64,000 nucleotides of DNA from Diplonema papillatum (taxonomy: Eukaryota; Euglenozoa; Diplonemea; Diplonemida; Diplonemidae), in contig JAPJBO010000002.1 in the NCBI GenBank assembly GCA_030068145.1, positions 620,001 through 684,000 on the forward strand, given 5' to 3'. A program made the position numbers and the translations under genes. Below the pieces are notes generated by a model. It was not told where the DNA came from and did no database searches. It saw only the letters and a list, made by a program, of their open reading frames with translations. Shown piece after piece: positions 1 to 11,018 of the stretch (the first letter of the stretch is position 1; every line of letters starts with the position of its first letter).

Positions 1-304
1 GCAAGCACAATAGGCCCCATTATACGATCGGACTGCGAAACACGGGTGACGCCTGAGGCTGCGCGACCCTTCGTTTTGACTCTCTCGGCGCTGCTCCTGT
101 TCATGAAGTCGGCAGTGTTCGGCTTCTGGTAGCGGGCTCCGTTCGCTGCGTCGCTCGCTCGTCTCCCTCGTTGCTCGCCCTATCGGCCGCTCATGCAGGC
201 CTTCCGCGTTTAGCGGTCTAACCGGGGTGTATGTGTATGTGTGTTGTAGACCTGTTTTTACGTGGTGCCTTCCTGTGCGAGAGGCGTCCACGCCTCCTTC
301 TGTT

Positions 305-541
305 TCAAGTAACCGCTGATGCTCCCGTAGGTTGAGAGTAGGGGTCCGTTTTCAACTGGGGGTAATGCCTCGAACAGCACCTCGCGATTCCTTCATTGTC
401 AGCTTCACACTCGCCGCAACGCTCCAGTCTGTGGGCTGTGCAGAATTGCACCCGCGGCCTCAGGCCACCTCCTTCATGATGGTGCTGTTTATACCGACAA
501 CAGGTCTCCACTGGCGGCGCTTCTTCGCACATCCCTTGCAT
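305..541 (-). CDS. Cys/His-motif protein fragment, copy 1
   Basis: This 78-residue reading frame starts at an ATG and ends in GASAVT-stop. It carries the pattern C-x2-H-x4-C-x2-C-x8-C-C-x2-H, preceded by a CC pair, which looks like a small metal-binding fold. A second copy at 61743-61946 keeps the GLRPR, CTAH, RCG and ADNEGI blocks and the same ending while the DNA has drifted. A third, more distant copy on the plus strand near 59.2-59.4 kb keeps the Cys/His spacing and the ASAVT ending. Constraint on the protein in independent copies argues for coding origin, perhaps a terminal exon or part of a mobile element. I do not recognise the family, and the true 5' end is not visible. Confidence 0.4.
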   Translation of the reverse strand: MQGMCEEAPPVETCCRYKQHHHEGGGLRPRVQFCTAHRLERCGECEADNEGIARCCSRHYPQLKTDPYSQPTGASAVT

Positions 542-545
542 TGAG

Positions 546-1110
546 GCTTCCTATGGAGCGCGCATATTTCGCCGGGGCGAGCCGTGTTCACCGCGTCCTT
601 CGGGGCCTTCTTCGGTCGCACCCCTCTGCACGCTCCTGCACCCGGAGGGGTGTATGTGTGTGTGTGTGTGAGTGGTTGCACTGTTATTACGGTTGGTCGG
701 CTTGGCAGCGGCCATATTTGTAGTAGGTTGCTGCCTCCTGGCAAGAATCGATTATGTTCTCAGACCGGTTGACAGGTAGAATGACTGGTCGAATTGACTG
801 ATTGACTGACAGGTCAAAATGACAAGTGTTATGGCAGGTCAAGTGGTAAAAGACAGTTAAATTCTCTTTGGGTGGCTCATGTCAATTTAACCTGTGTTTT
901 CTGACAGACTCCCATTCTCCCAAACAGGGGTTCCAGCCAACTGGTTTCACTTCCTCTAACTGGTTGGCAGAGCATTGGGACGCGAGCCGTCAGGCGAGGC
1001 GGCCGCGTACGCGGCGTTCTGCGCGCTGCTAACGAGAATTGCTTCTGTTTGTGTCGAATTGCGAAGCCCACGAAGGCTTTGGTCGGATTTGGCTGACATA
1101 AAACTCCAGT
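546..1110. other. Gene-free stretch with TG repeat and TGACAGGT-like motifs
   Basis: I recognise no gene here. There is a short TG microsatellite at about 651-668 and a run of scattered TGAC(A/T)GGT-like words from 770 to 860 that resemble the ordered array starting at 1113. Confidence 0.5.
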
Positions 1111-1112
1111 TC

Positions 1113-1207
1113 AAATGACAGGTCTAATGACAGGTCTAATGACAGGTCTAATGACGGGTCTGATGACAGGTCTAATGACAGGTCTAATGACAGGTCTAAT
1201 GACAGGT
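1113..1207. repeat. 12-bp tandem repeat (TGACAGGTCTAA)
   Basis: About eight copies of a 12-bp unit with two single-base variants. Because the unit length is divisible by three, it is open on both strands (MTGL on plus, VIRP on minus), which is an artefact of the repeat. Confidence 0.9.
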
Positions 1208-1310
1208 GATGTACACGAAGCGCTTCCACTGAAAGAAGGGCACGTCTTGAGGGTACTCGGGCACGGCATCGTTCCAACGGTCGCGGGCGCAGATCGTCTC
1301 CAATTTGCAC

Positions 1311-1384
1311 AACTTCCACTCTGTCTTCGGACCAGCCGCAAAGCGTGGGCGGTGTGTAGATCCCGGCACCGCCGGCGCACCTAG
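1311..1384. repeat. Dispersed repeat pair, copy 1
   Basis: This 70-bp block is clearly related to 42950-43020: both contain a CTTCCG...CCAGC start, a GCAAA-CGTGG-CGGTGTG core and end GCCGGCGCACC. The bases between are diverged. It is probably a fragment of an old mobile element. The minus-strand reading 1196-1340 includes a protein-like stretch (DRWNDAVPEYPQ), but no supporting splice sites or homologue are visible. Confidence 0.5.
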
Positions 1385-1971
1385 ACAACGCAGGCAGCAG
1401 ACGCCCAGGCGCCACCTCCCGGGGAAGGAGGGAGCCCCTGAGTCGGCGCAGCTTAGGTCGTTGATGGCCCTCATAAGGTACCCTATCTGCAGCCCTTTCT
1501 CGGCGAAGAAGAAGTCAGAAAGGCGAACGCTTTTATCCTTTTTATCCTCCGAGCATCTACAGCTTTCGTCTAACTTTGGTCTAGTCGGGAAAGGGAAAAG
1601 CACCGACAGGCGCCGGCAGTTTTTTTGGAGGAGGAGAAGGATTGGAAAAAAGGTTGCTCCGGGCAAGAGTGCCTTCACGACACCTGCATTTACTACCTCT
1701 CGGGGCTATGTGAGGGTTTCTCCCGTGCTGTAGGCTATCTCCGGGCACACGTGTGCCCAGAAAGGAGAGGTAATGCCGCCCACCTGCCAGATTAGCCATA
1801 AGCTGCTCGGTGGTGACTCTTTTTCGGAAAGGAAGGAAGAAGCACGACGGGATTGGTAGCGCCCAGAGACACATCAACGACGCTCTTCACGAAAAGAGGT
1901 CACCAATCGCCCGCGCGCGTAGAGAAAAGCATCCAGAGACGCTGGGCCGGACCCTTCAGCATGTCAGAAAC
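1385..1971. other. Gene-free stretch
   Basis: I see only overlapping weak open frames with no recognisable domain and no repeat shared with the rest of the window. Confidence 0.4.
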
Positions 1972-2752
1972 GGTACATCCGCGAACGGATATCAAGTTTG
2001 CTTGCACGAGGTGTCCGTGGGTGGTGGGTATTCCGTGACGAAGGAGACAGTGTTGTGACTAACTGTCAGGATTGGTACATCCGCAGTTCACAGTTGAAAA
2101 GGTTGGCTGAGCAAAGGCTTGAGCGACACCGGCGTTGCGAGTCCTCACTCGCAACGCAGCTAGACGGCGTCACCGACAATGATGGTGCAGACGCTTGCGG
2201 TGCGGTGGACTCTTAGCGTGCGTGGCGTCACAAACGTCACGTTTGGCTTACCTCCGGAGCACGAGCGGGTGTCCGCGGCGGGGTGGTCGATGCGGACGTG
2301 ACGACCGCGGCGGTGATGCGGGCGCGGCCCGCGGTGTTGTGGCTGGCTGGCAGGAACGGTACATCCCGCGAACGGATACCAAGTTTGCTTGCACGAGGTG
2401 TCCGTGGGTGGTGAGTATTCCGTGACGAAGGAGACAGTGTGTTGTGACTAACTGTCAGGATTGGTACATCCGCAGTTCGCAGTTGAAAAGGTTGGCTGAG
2501 CAAAGGCTTGAGCGACACCGGCGTTGCGAGTTTTCGCTCGCACGAGCTAGACGGCGTCACCGACAATGATGGTGCAGACGTTTGCGGTGCGGTGGACTGT
2601 CGGCGTGCGTGGCGTCACGAATGTCACGTTTGGCTTGCATCCGGAGCACGAGCGGGTGTCCGCGGCGGGGTGGTCGGTGCGGACAGCTCGGCTTCCGTGA
2701 CGAAGGCGACGGTGATGCGGGCGCGGCCCGCGGTGTTGTGGCTGGCCGTCAG
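1972..2752. repeat. 381-bp tandem duplication of the C2-exon end
   Basis: Two head-to-tail copies start at about 1972 and 2353. Each contains, in minus-strand sense, the end of the second C2 domain of the adjacent RPGRIP1L-like gene: SLKPLLSQP, then SHNT, then a tail ending in SQT-stop. Together with the real terminal exon (2624-3276) this makes three partial tails in a row. The extra copies carry changes such as VSLKPLLSQPF and lack the first half of the domain, so they look like decaying duplicates beyond the stop codon. Confidence 0.75.
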
Positions 2753-3276
2753 GAACGTCACGTCCGCCGTCAGCGGTTGCAGGGGCTGGCTGAGCAACGG
2801 CTTGAGCGACAGGTTGGCCGAGCCGACGCAGTCGGTGACCTCCGCCAGCGAGTCGTCGAAGAGCACCAGCGGAAGAGGAGCCCCATGCAACGCTTGGACG
2901 GCGGAGCTGTCGGTGAGGGACAGCGGGAAAACCTTCTTCCCCGGAAACGTCGGATTACGCGTCTTGCCCGTCCCTGCCTGGACGAACCAAACGTCTTCAC
3001 CGGCGATGATGGTGTAGATGCTCGCCTTGGCCTCGTGTTCAACGGCGACGTCCTCCAGCAGCACGGACAGCCCCACCACGTTCCTCAACACGACCTGCGC
3101 GTCGGCCTGCACGGCCAAGGGGACCACCTCCGCCCCGCCGTATCCGTCCAGGACGGCGTTCGCTTGCTCCGGCTGCACCCAGTCTTTGGGAAGGGCTCTT
3201 TTCAGTGCGAAACGGACTTCCAAGAACCCCACGACGCGGCCCGGAGGCTGCCCTGGCCGCATGATGGCGATGCGCC
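2624..3276 (-). CDS. RPGRIP1L-like exon 4 (second C2)
   Basis: The acceptor CGCACAG is at 3278-3277 and two bases complete an Arg codon. The exon carries VGFLEVRFALKR, then the second C2 domain, and ends PDASQT-stop at 2624. The preceding intron (5887-3277) contains the 34-bp minisatellite, which starts directly next to the acceptor. Confidence 0.75.
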
Positions 3277-6200
3277 CTGTGCGGTGTGTGTATGTGGGTA
3301 ATGGTGATGGGTGGGCGGTGTGTGTATGTGGGTAATGGTGATGGGTGGGCGGTGTGTGTATGTGGGTAATGGTGATGGGTGGGCGGTGTGTGTATGTGGG
3401 TATTATTGGTGATGGGTGGGCGGTGTGTGTATGTGGGTAATGGTGATGGGTGGGCGGTGTGTGTATGTGGGTAATGGTGATGGGTGGGCGGTGTGTGTAT
3501 GTGGGTAATGGTGATGGGTGGGCGGTGTGTGTATGTGGGTAATGGTGATGGGTGGGCGGTGTGTGTATGTGGGTAATGGTGATGGGTGGGCGGTGTGTGT
3601 ATGTGGGTAATGGTGATGGGTGGGCGGTGTGTGTATGTGGGTAATGGTGATGGGTGGGCGGTGTGTGTATGTGGGTAATGGTGATGGGTGGGCGGTGTGT
3701 GTATGTGGGTAATGGTGATGGGTGGGCGGTGTGTGTATGTGGGTAATGGTGATGGGTGGGCGGTGTGTGTATGTGGGTAATGGTGATGGGTGGGCGGTGT
3801 GTGTATGTGGGTAATGGTGATGGGTGGGCGGTGTGTGTATGTGGGTAATGGTGATGGGTGGGCGGTGTGTGTATGTGGGTAATGGTGATGGGTGGGCGGT
3901 GTGTGTATGTGGGTAATGGTGATGGGTGGGCGGTGTGTGTATGTGGGTAATGGTGATGGGTGGGCGGTGTGTGTATGTGGGTAATGGTGATGGGTGGGCG
4001 GTGTGTGTATGTGGGTAATGGTGATGGGTGGGCGGTGTGTGTATGTGGGTAATGGTGATGGGTGGGCGGTGTGTGTATGTGGGTAATGGTGATGGGTGGG
4101 CGGTGTGTGTATGTGGGTAATGGTGATGGGTGGGCGGTGTGTGTATGTGGGTAATGGTGATGGGTGGGCGGTGTGTGTATGTGGGTAATGGTGATGGGTG
4201 GGCGGTGTGTGTATGTGGGTAATGGTGATGGGTGGGCGGTGTGTGTATGTGGGTAATGGTGATGGGTGGGCGGTGTGTGTATGTGGGTAATGGTGATGGG
4301 TGGGCGGTGTGTGTATGTGGGTAATGGTGATGGGTGGGCGGTGTGTGTATGTGGGTAATGGTGATGGGTGGGCGGTGTGTGTATGTGGGTAATGGTGATG
4401 GGTGGGCGGTGTGTGTATGTGGGTAATGGTGATGGGTGGGCGGTGTGTGTATGTGGGTAATGGTGATGGGTGGGCGGTGTGTGTATGTGGGTAATGGTGA
4501 TGGGTGGGCGGTGTGTGTATGTGGGTAATGGTGATGGGTGGGCGGTGTGTGTATGTGGGTAATGGTGATGGGTGGGCGGTGTGTGTATGTGGGTAATGGT
4601 GATGGGTGGGCGGTGTGTGTATGTGGGTAATGGTGATGGGTGGGCGGTGTGTGTATGTGGGTAATGGTGATGGGTGGGCGGTGTGTGTATGTGGGTAATG
4701 GTGATGGGTGGGCGGTGTGTGTATGTGGGTAATGGTGATGGGTGGGCGGTGTGTGTATGTGGGTAATGGTGATGGGTGGGCGGTGTGTGTATGTGGGTAA
4801 TGGTGATGGGTGGGCGGTGTGTGTATGTGGGTAATGGTGATGGGTGGGCGGTGTGTGTATGTGGGTAATGGTGATGGGTGGGCGGTGTGTGTATGTGGGT
4901 AATGGTGATGGGTGGGCGGTGTGTGTATGTGGGTAATGGTGATGGGTGGGCGGTGTGTGTATGTGGGTAATGGTGATGGGTGGGCGGTGTGTGTATGTGG
5001 GTAATGGTGATGGGTGGGCGGTGTGTGTATGTGGGTAATGGTGATGGGTGGGCGGTGTGTGTATGTGGGTAATGGTGATGGGTGGGCGGTGTGTGTATGT
5101 GGGTAATGGTGATGGGTGGGCGGTGGGTAACTCCCGTTGGTCTCCCTCGAGGATGTCAGTCCGAGTCATGCTTTTTTGTTTGCGCCGTAGTAGTGAGTGA
5201 ACGTGACAGACAAGAGGTAATCTTCTCCCAAACACGCTGCCGGTGCTCGCTTTCGTTCCTACCACGCAATTGGAATGCGAAAAAGCCCAGCCAGGGGTAA
5301 ATTACGATAGGACTCAATAGTAAAAAAAGGATGGAGATGAAAACCCCCCGAACTCGCGCAATTGAATGCAATTGAACTGTCCAGTGCTGGGTAGTGGTAT
5401 ACAATTGAGCTGTCCGTGATCACGGCATTGGTGCGGCGAAGCCGGTCTCTCAACTGTTCAGATCGTTTCCGACTTTTGGGGTGGTGTCCGCTGTTGGTGT
5501 GCGCAGCGGATGTTGAGGGCGGGTTTGCGGGGTTGTAGGCTTTAATGTTCAGATGTTGCTTTACACGCAAGCTTGCTTGCGTGTAAAACTATAAAGACCA
5601 CGATGTCGACTTCGCACGAAAAGGCCAACATTTCGCCTTCCCGGCTCATGATTGCGCAATGCTGTTGTCATCAGAGCCTGGCAGCGGTTGCCAAACCCTG
5701 AGAGACACTCCGCTCGTGGCAACCGCGGCTTACGCGGATACTTTGTTGGGCTTGGAATTCCTCCTTCGCGATTGCCGTGTTGCGCTTCAGGCCCTTGGCA
5801 CTCACTCGAATCATCGTCTGGGGCCGGCCGGAGGAGAAATACAAGCATGATCAAAAGGGTGAAAGGGGATACCAAACGCAGTCTTACGGCCGGCAACGCC
5901 AAGAAGCTGCGCGCAGGAGAGAAGGCCCACGCCGGTCGTCCGCTTGTCGGCGTCGAGCAGTTGCACTTGGCTCGCGACGGAGGAGAGGTAGAGGCGCACG
6001 TCGTCGGTTTCCTCGAGGCGGAACACGAAGTGGGAGTCGAAGTCGGGAGACGCGGTGAACACCTCGCGCGTGCACACGGTGTCGAACGCGAAGAAGTCGA
6101 GGGTCGCAAGGCAGAACTCCATCCCGACGCCCTCGGCGGGGCTCGACGGGAGCAGGCACTGGAAGCAGCCGAAGGAGACTTGCAGGATGTTGTCCGCGCC

Positions 6201-9200
6201 CACGTCGGTGTCCAGCGACAGCTGGGTCCGGGCCTCGGACGCCGCCTCGCTGCCGTGCCACACCGCGCGGCGGAGCTGCTGGATCTGGTCGGCCTGCAGG
6301 TTGAGGACGATCTGGTTCCTCGTTTTTTCGTCGGCCCGCTGCGCTTCGGCGGACTTGACCTTCAGCGCCGCGAGAGACCTGGTCCGGTCTGCTTCGTCCT
6401 CCGCTGATTCGCACCGCCTCTTCAGCTGGACCTGCGCCTGCGCTAGCACGGTTAGCTGCCTTCGGAGCTCTTCATTCGCTTCGCTGAGTTCGACGATCGC
6501 GTCCTTCCGCTCGGCGCCCGTGAACTCGGCGACCATCTGGTTCAGGTTCTTCACCTTGCGGGCCCGCTGCACCACTTCCAGCGCGGCGAAGACTTCCTGC
6601 AGCTCCGCCTTCCGCTGGGTGCGCTCCTCGTCGGTCGCGCCTTCGCGCAGCTTCGTGTTCAGCGCGTTCGACAGCACCGTCAGCTTCGACTGGACGGCCT
6701 CGTGCTCCGCGACGGCGGACGAGTACTTCGCCTGCCAATCGCCGTTTTCCTTGACGAGCGAGTCGCGCTCTTTCGCAACCTGTGCACGTGTGTTGACCCA
6801 ATGCGTTTGCTGGTGCAATTTGACCTGTGCGCGTTCAGGTTAAACCGCTGCCAAGTTGTTCCTTTTTAGCTGCGTTTGCTGGTGCAATTTGTAAACCGCT
6901 GCCAATGTTCCTTTTTAGCTGCGTTTGCTGGTGCAATTTGTAAACCGCTGCCAAGTTGTTCCTTTTTAGCTGCGTTTGCTGGTGCAATTTGACCTGTGCG
7001 CGTTCAGGTTAAACCGCTGCCAAGTTGTTCCTTTTTAGCTGCGTTTGCTGGTGTAATTTGTAAACCGCTGCCAATGTTCCTTTTTAGCTGCGCTTGCTGG
7101 TGCAATTTGACCTGTGCGCGTTCAGGTTAAACCGCTGCCAATGTTCCTTTTTAGCTGCGTTTGCTGGTGCAATTTGACCTGTGCGCGTTCAGGTTAACCC
7201 GCTGCCAATGTTCCTTTTTAGCTGCAACGAGTATGCTCTCTAAGGAGGAGGCAGTTACTGGTTCGCATTAAAAAAGACAGGCGCTTCGTTTTGTTTGTGC
7301 GTGCCGGTTGATCGTTTTCCCACTTGTATTTACCCTGTGTGTATTCAGGTAAGGAATTCTGATCAACCAGCAAAACACGCTGCCTACGTCTTTTTAGCCT
7401 GCGCCATACATTGAAGGGCAACCCACAAGATTGTTAGTACTAGCGCTTCGTTTTGTTTGTGCGTGTCGGGTGATCGTTTTCCCACTTGTATTTACCCTGT
7501 GCCTATTCAGGGGATTCAAGGAATTCTGATCAACCACCAAAACACGCTGTCTACGTCTTGTTAGCCTGCACAATACATTGAAGGGCAACCCGCAAGATTG
7601 TTGGTACTAAAAAGACAGGCGCCTTGTTTTACTTGGGCTTGCGCTTTGTTTTATGTTGGGCGTGTCGGTTGATCGTTTTCCCACTTGCAGAAACCCTGTG
7701 TAATTTTCAGGCAAGGAATTCTGATCAACCACCAAAACATGCGTGTCTACGTCCTTTTAGCCTGCACAATACGTTGAAGGGCAACCTGCAAGGGTGTTAA
7801 TACTAACTAAAGAAAGTCCACACACCCGCTCGAGTTGCAGCGTGAGGTTCTGGAACTGCTTGAACTGCGACTTCGACGCCGCCTCCCATTTGGTGACGGT
7901 GAGCTTCAGTGCTTCGATCTCGCGCTGGCTCTCCTTGCGCACGTCCTTTTCGGTCACGTTCCGCGTCTGCAGCATCCGGTCGATCGCCGACGTGTGCTCC
8001 TGCTGCAAGGCTACGTACTCCTCCCGCAGCCTGCGGTACTGCTCGCCCGACGCTTCGGTGGCCTCGAGGGCGAGCGACAGGCGATCCAGCTCCAGCTCTT
8101 GGTCCCTGAATCGAACGCGCTCCCGCGCCAGGGAGTTGTTGAGGGACTCCATCTGGGCGAGCATGTCGAGGTTGGTTTGCAGGAGGGTCCTGCTCTTTTC
8201 CTCAGCGTCCGAGCACCGCCGGTCGAGGATGACCAGGGCGGCGGCCTTCTCCTTGAGCGTGCGCTGCATCGTGTCGACGGTTTCCATGCGCCCGGTCTCG
8301 CTGTCTTCCCACGCGGCGCGCTCCTTCCGGTGCCGGGTGCTCATTTCGTCGAGCTCTTCGCGCAGGCGCTGCCGGTCGCGGTACAGCGTTTCGACCTCTT
8401 GAGCTTGAGACTTCTCCTTCGACTCAATCGCGTACTTCGACCTCACGGCGAAATCCCGCTCTTCTAGCAGCATGTCCCGCTCCCGGTACGAGATGTCCCT
8501 GTGTTTGTGTCATCGAGCTAGCAATCCAGCTAAGGAGCACAACCGAGGATCCCGTAGCGTCAGCGGTCCGGCCAAGGAACGTAGCCGAGGTCCGTTTGGT
8601 AGCACAGCGCATTAAATATGAGTTTAATTCGCACACCGGAGCGGCGCCTACGGCTCCGAAGGCAACCGCACCGAAGGAGAATTAAAGTTTAAGTGTGTTT
8701 AAGTTCCGGGCTTTGAGTGGGTAACGTCTGAATCGAAGTATAGCCCACTTGTCACTTTCACCAGTCGGCTTTGAGTTTCCGACACGCTGCTTTTCGGCCT
8801 TGTGGCTCCTCTCCGAAGGGTGGGCTTGGCCTGAATAGCTGTTCCAATTTCCTGGTGCAAGCACCCGTCATGGTCGGCAGTCGCAACACAGTTTTGAGTC
8901 CTGTGCCGAGACTCGCTCGCACGGGGAAGTGGCGCGAATCACTTGTCGCCAAACATTCTGCAATGCTGACGACTGTGATCCCTTTTGTGCGTGTGTGTGT
9001 GTGTGGAATTCGATGATAGTAACACTGATGTGGAGTATAGCAGTGCGGGTAGCCTTTGTTTGATGTTTCTGAGTACGTAATCCCCAACACGAATGAACTC
9101 GAAAACAGATCCTGTGTAGAGTACAATCTTGGCCAAGAGCCAATGGAAATCATCAAGTGGAAAGTGCCGTGTACATCGACCAGGGCCAGAAGCACCCACG

Positions 9201-10977
9201 ACGGTCCTCGAGGACATGCCACGCTCACGAATCACCTCTTTTTGTCTTCTTTGTTGCGTTAGTGGGGAGTCATTTGCATGCAAATGAGTACCACAGAATC
9301 ACCACTTTTTAGAGTGCAAGTTCGCTTAGGGATCCGGTGTTTTATAGTCTCCGGGTGACCGTAGTCAGTTTTTGTCACTATTTTCTCTCGTCGACCCACT
9401 TCCCCTCCTCACCCTTAACCTGTAGGCCTGTCACTCGTGGATAGATCGCGGACGATCTGGCGGGAAAGGGTCAGATGGTGAGGCTCTCAATCAATCATCA
9501 AGTGGCGCTGCGAGTAAGCAGGTGGGTGCAGCGGGGGGCTCTCTTCACCGAGGCCACGACGAGAAAGCTGTTGCGGGAAGCGAGGAGGGGCGCTCCAGCA
9601 CCTGGCCAGAAGCGGGGCGGGCTGGGAGGACCCCTTGCTCATGGCCCGTCCACCAGTCCAAACCCCACGTACGGAACACGTGCACCATCAATGTACAGGT
9701 GGACTACGACCGAGAGAGTGGATGTGTCCACGCAGGGTGAACCAGTCTCCTTGCGTCGTTTTGCGGATGAAAGAACTATGCGGGCACCACGCAATGGAGA
9801 CTTTCATCCCAGGGCGTGCGGCTGGTCACAGAGGAAGATGCTGGATATCCATAAGTTTTCGTACGAGCATCTGTTCACCAGATGCCACACAACGACCACC
9901 GACTGGAACTCTCTTCGCACTTGGAACGCGTTTGTTGCGCCGCCGCGGGGGCGGCCTACGAGTGGGTGTCGTTGTGGCCTCCCGGCCGCAGCATCGTTGA
10001 GGCAGTTGAGTGCGCCGGCGCCGCCGCGCTGGGGGGGGTGCGTGGGACGGAAGGGTCCTCCGCAGCACGCCGCCGCAGCGGCGCCGCGCGATCGATCGTT
10101 GGTGAGTCTCCCAGGCCGGAGGTGGTGGGTAAGCAAGAGCGTGAGCGGTTGTGTGAGGAGCGAGAGGCCCTGTTTCACAGTATATCATTAGTCGGTTAAT
10201 ATTAAGACTAGCGTCTTATACGACAAATAAAAAGGGCACTTCCCCTTTTCCTCTTTTTTTGTTTGTGCGCACTAGCGTAACTCACCTGTTTTGGTAAGTT
10301 TCATGTGGTACGCTGCCAACTACTTATTTTTAGTCCCAACCATGCATCGTTAACAAAATACTCGAGGCGCTGCCTTGTGCTTACTTCGAAGGAGGCTAGA
10401 GGGGGAGAAACAATACAGCTACAAAGTGGGTCATTTTTGTTGAACGCTTACGCCCGCCACTGAACCCAGATCTACCTGTGTTTTGTGTGCACAGAACATT
10501 TACTTCCTTTGATATTTCGCAACTAGCAGCTTCCTCGAGTATTTCCTACAAAAACAGGTGCGTATACATAAGAAAAATGACCCTCACCTGTTTTTTGTAG
10601 CGGTGTCCTTCTCGACGTTGGCGGTGATGAGATCGTCCCGCAGCGCGTTGATGGTGTCCTCGGCCTCTTCGAGCTTTTCCTTGAGGGCGTTCACCAGGTA
10701 GTTCAGGTGCTGGATGACGGCGTTCTTCTCGTCGAGGGCCGCGTTGCTGCGGTGCATGATGTCCGCCAGCGCCGCCTTCAGCCCCAGCGGCGCGTCCGGC
10801 GGCAGCGAGAAGTCGGCAAAAGCTGGCGACGTAGCGGGGGCCTGCTGGCTCGCAGCCCGGTCTGTGCCCTGCCCACGCCGTTGATTAATGGGGAATCCCG
10901 TGTACGGAGGGGCATCCGACGGCGGATGCGGAAGATCCGCCATGGAGTGGAAGGCAGCCGAAGGCGGGGCCGAGCTG

Positions 10978-11018
<41 letters not shown>

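Noticed and set aside
3400..3470. SSU rRNA 3' segment, from the GGGCGGTGTGTGTA words
   Set aside because: Similarity to the universal 3' SSU site is about 12 bases and occurs in every minisatellite unit; flanks do not match rRNA.
3279..5127. CRISPR array
   Set aside because: Units are contiguous with no spacers, and the genome is eukaryotic. The same holds for the 12-, 24- and 31-bp arrays.
3403..5265. 620-residue antisense ORF rich in THRPPITITH
   Set aside because: It is a translation of the 34-bp minisatellite; the 34-amino-acid period is just three units read in three frames.
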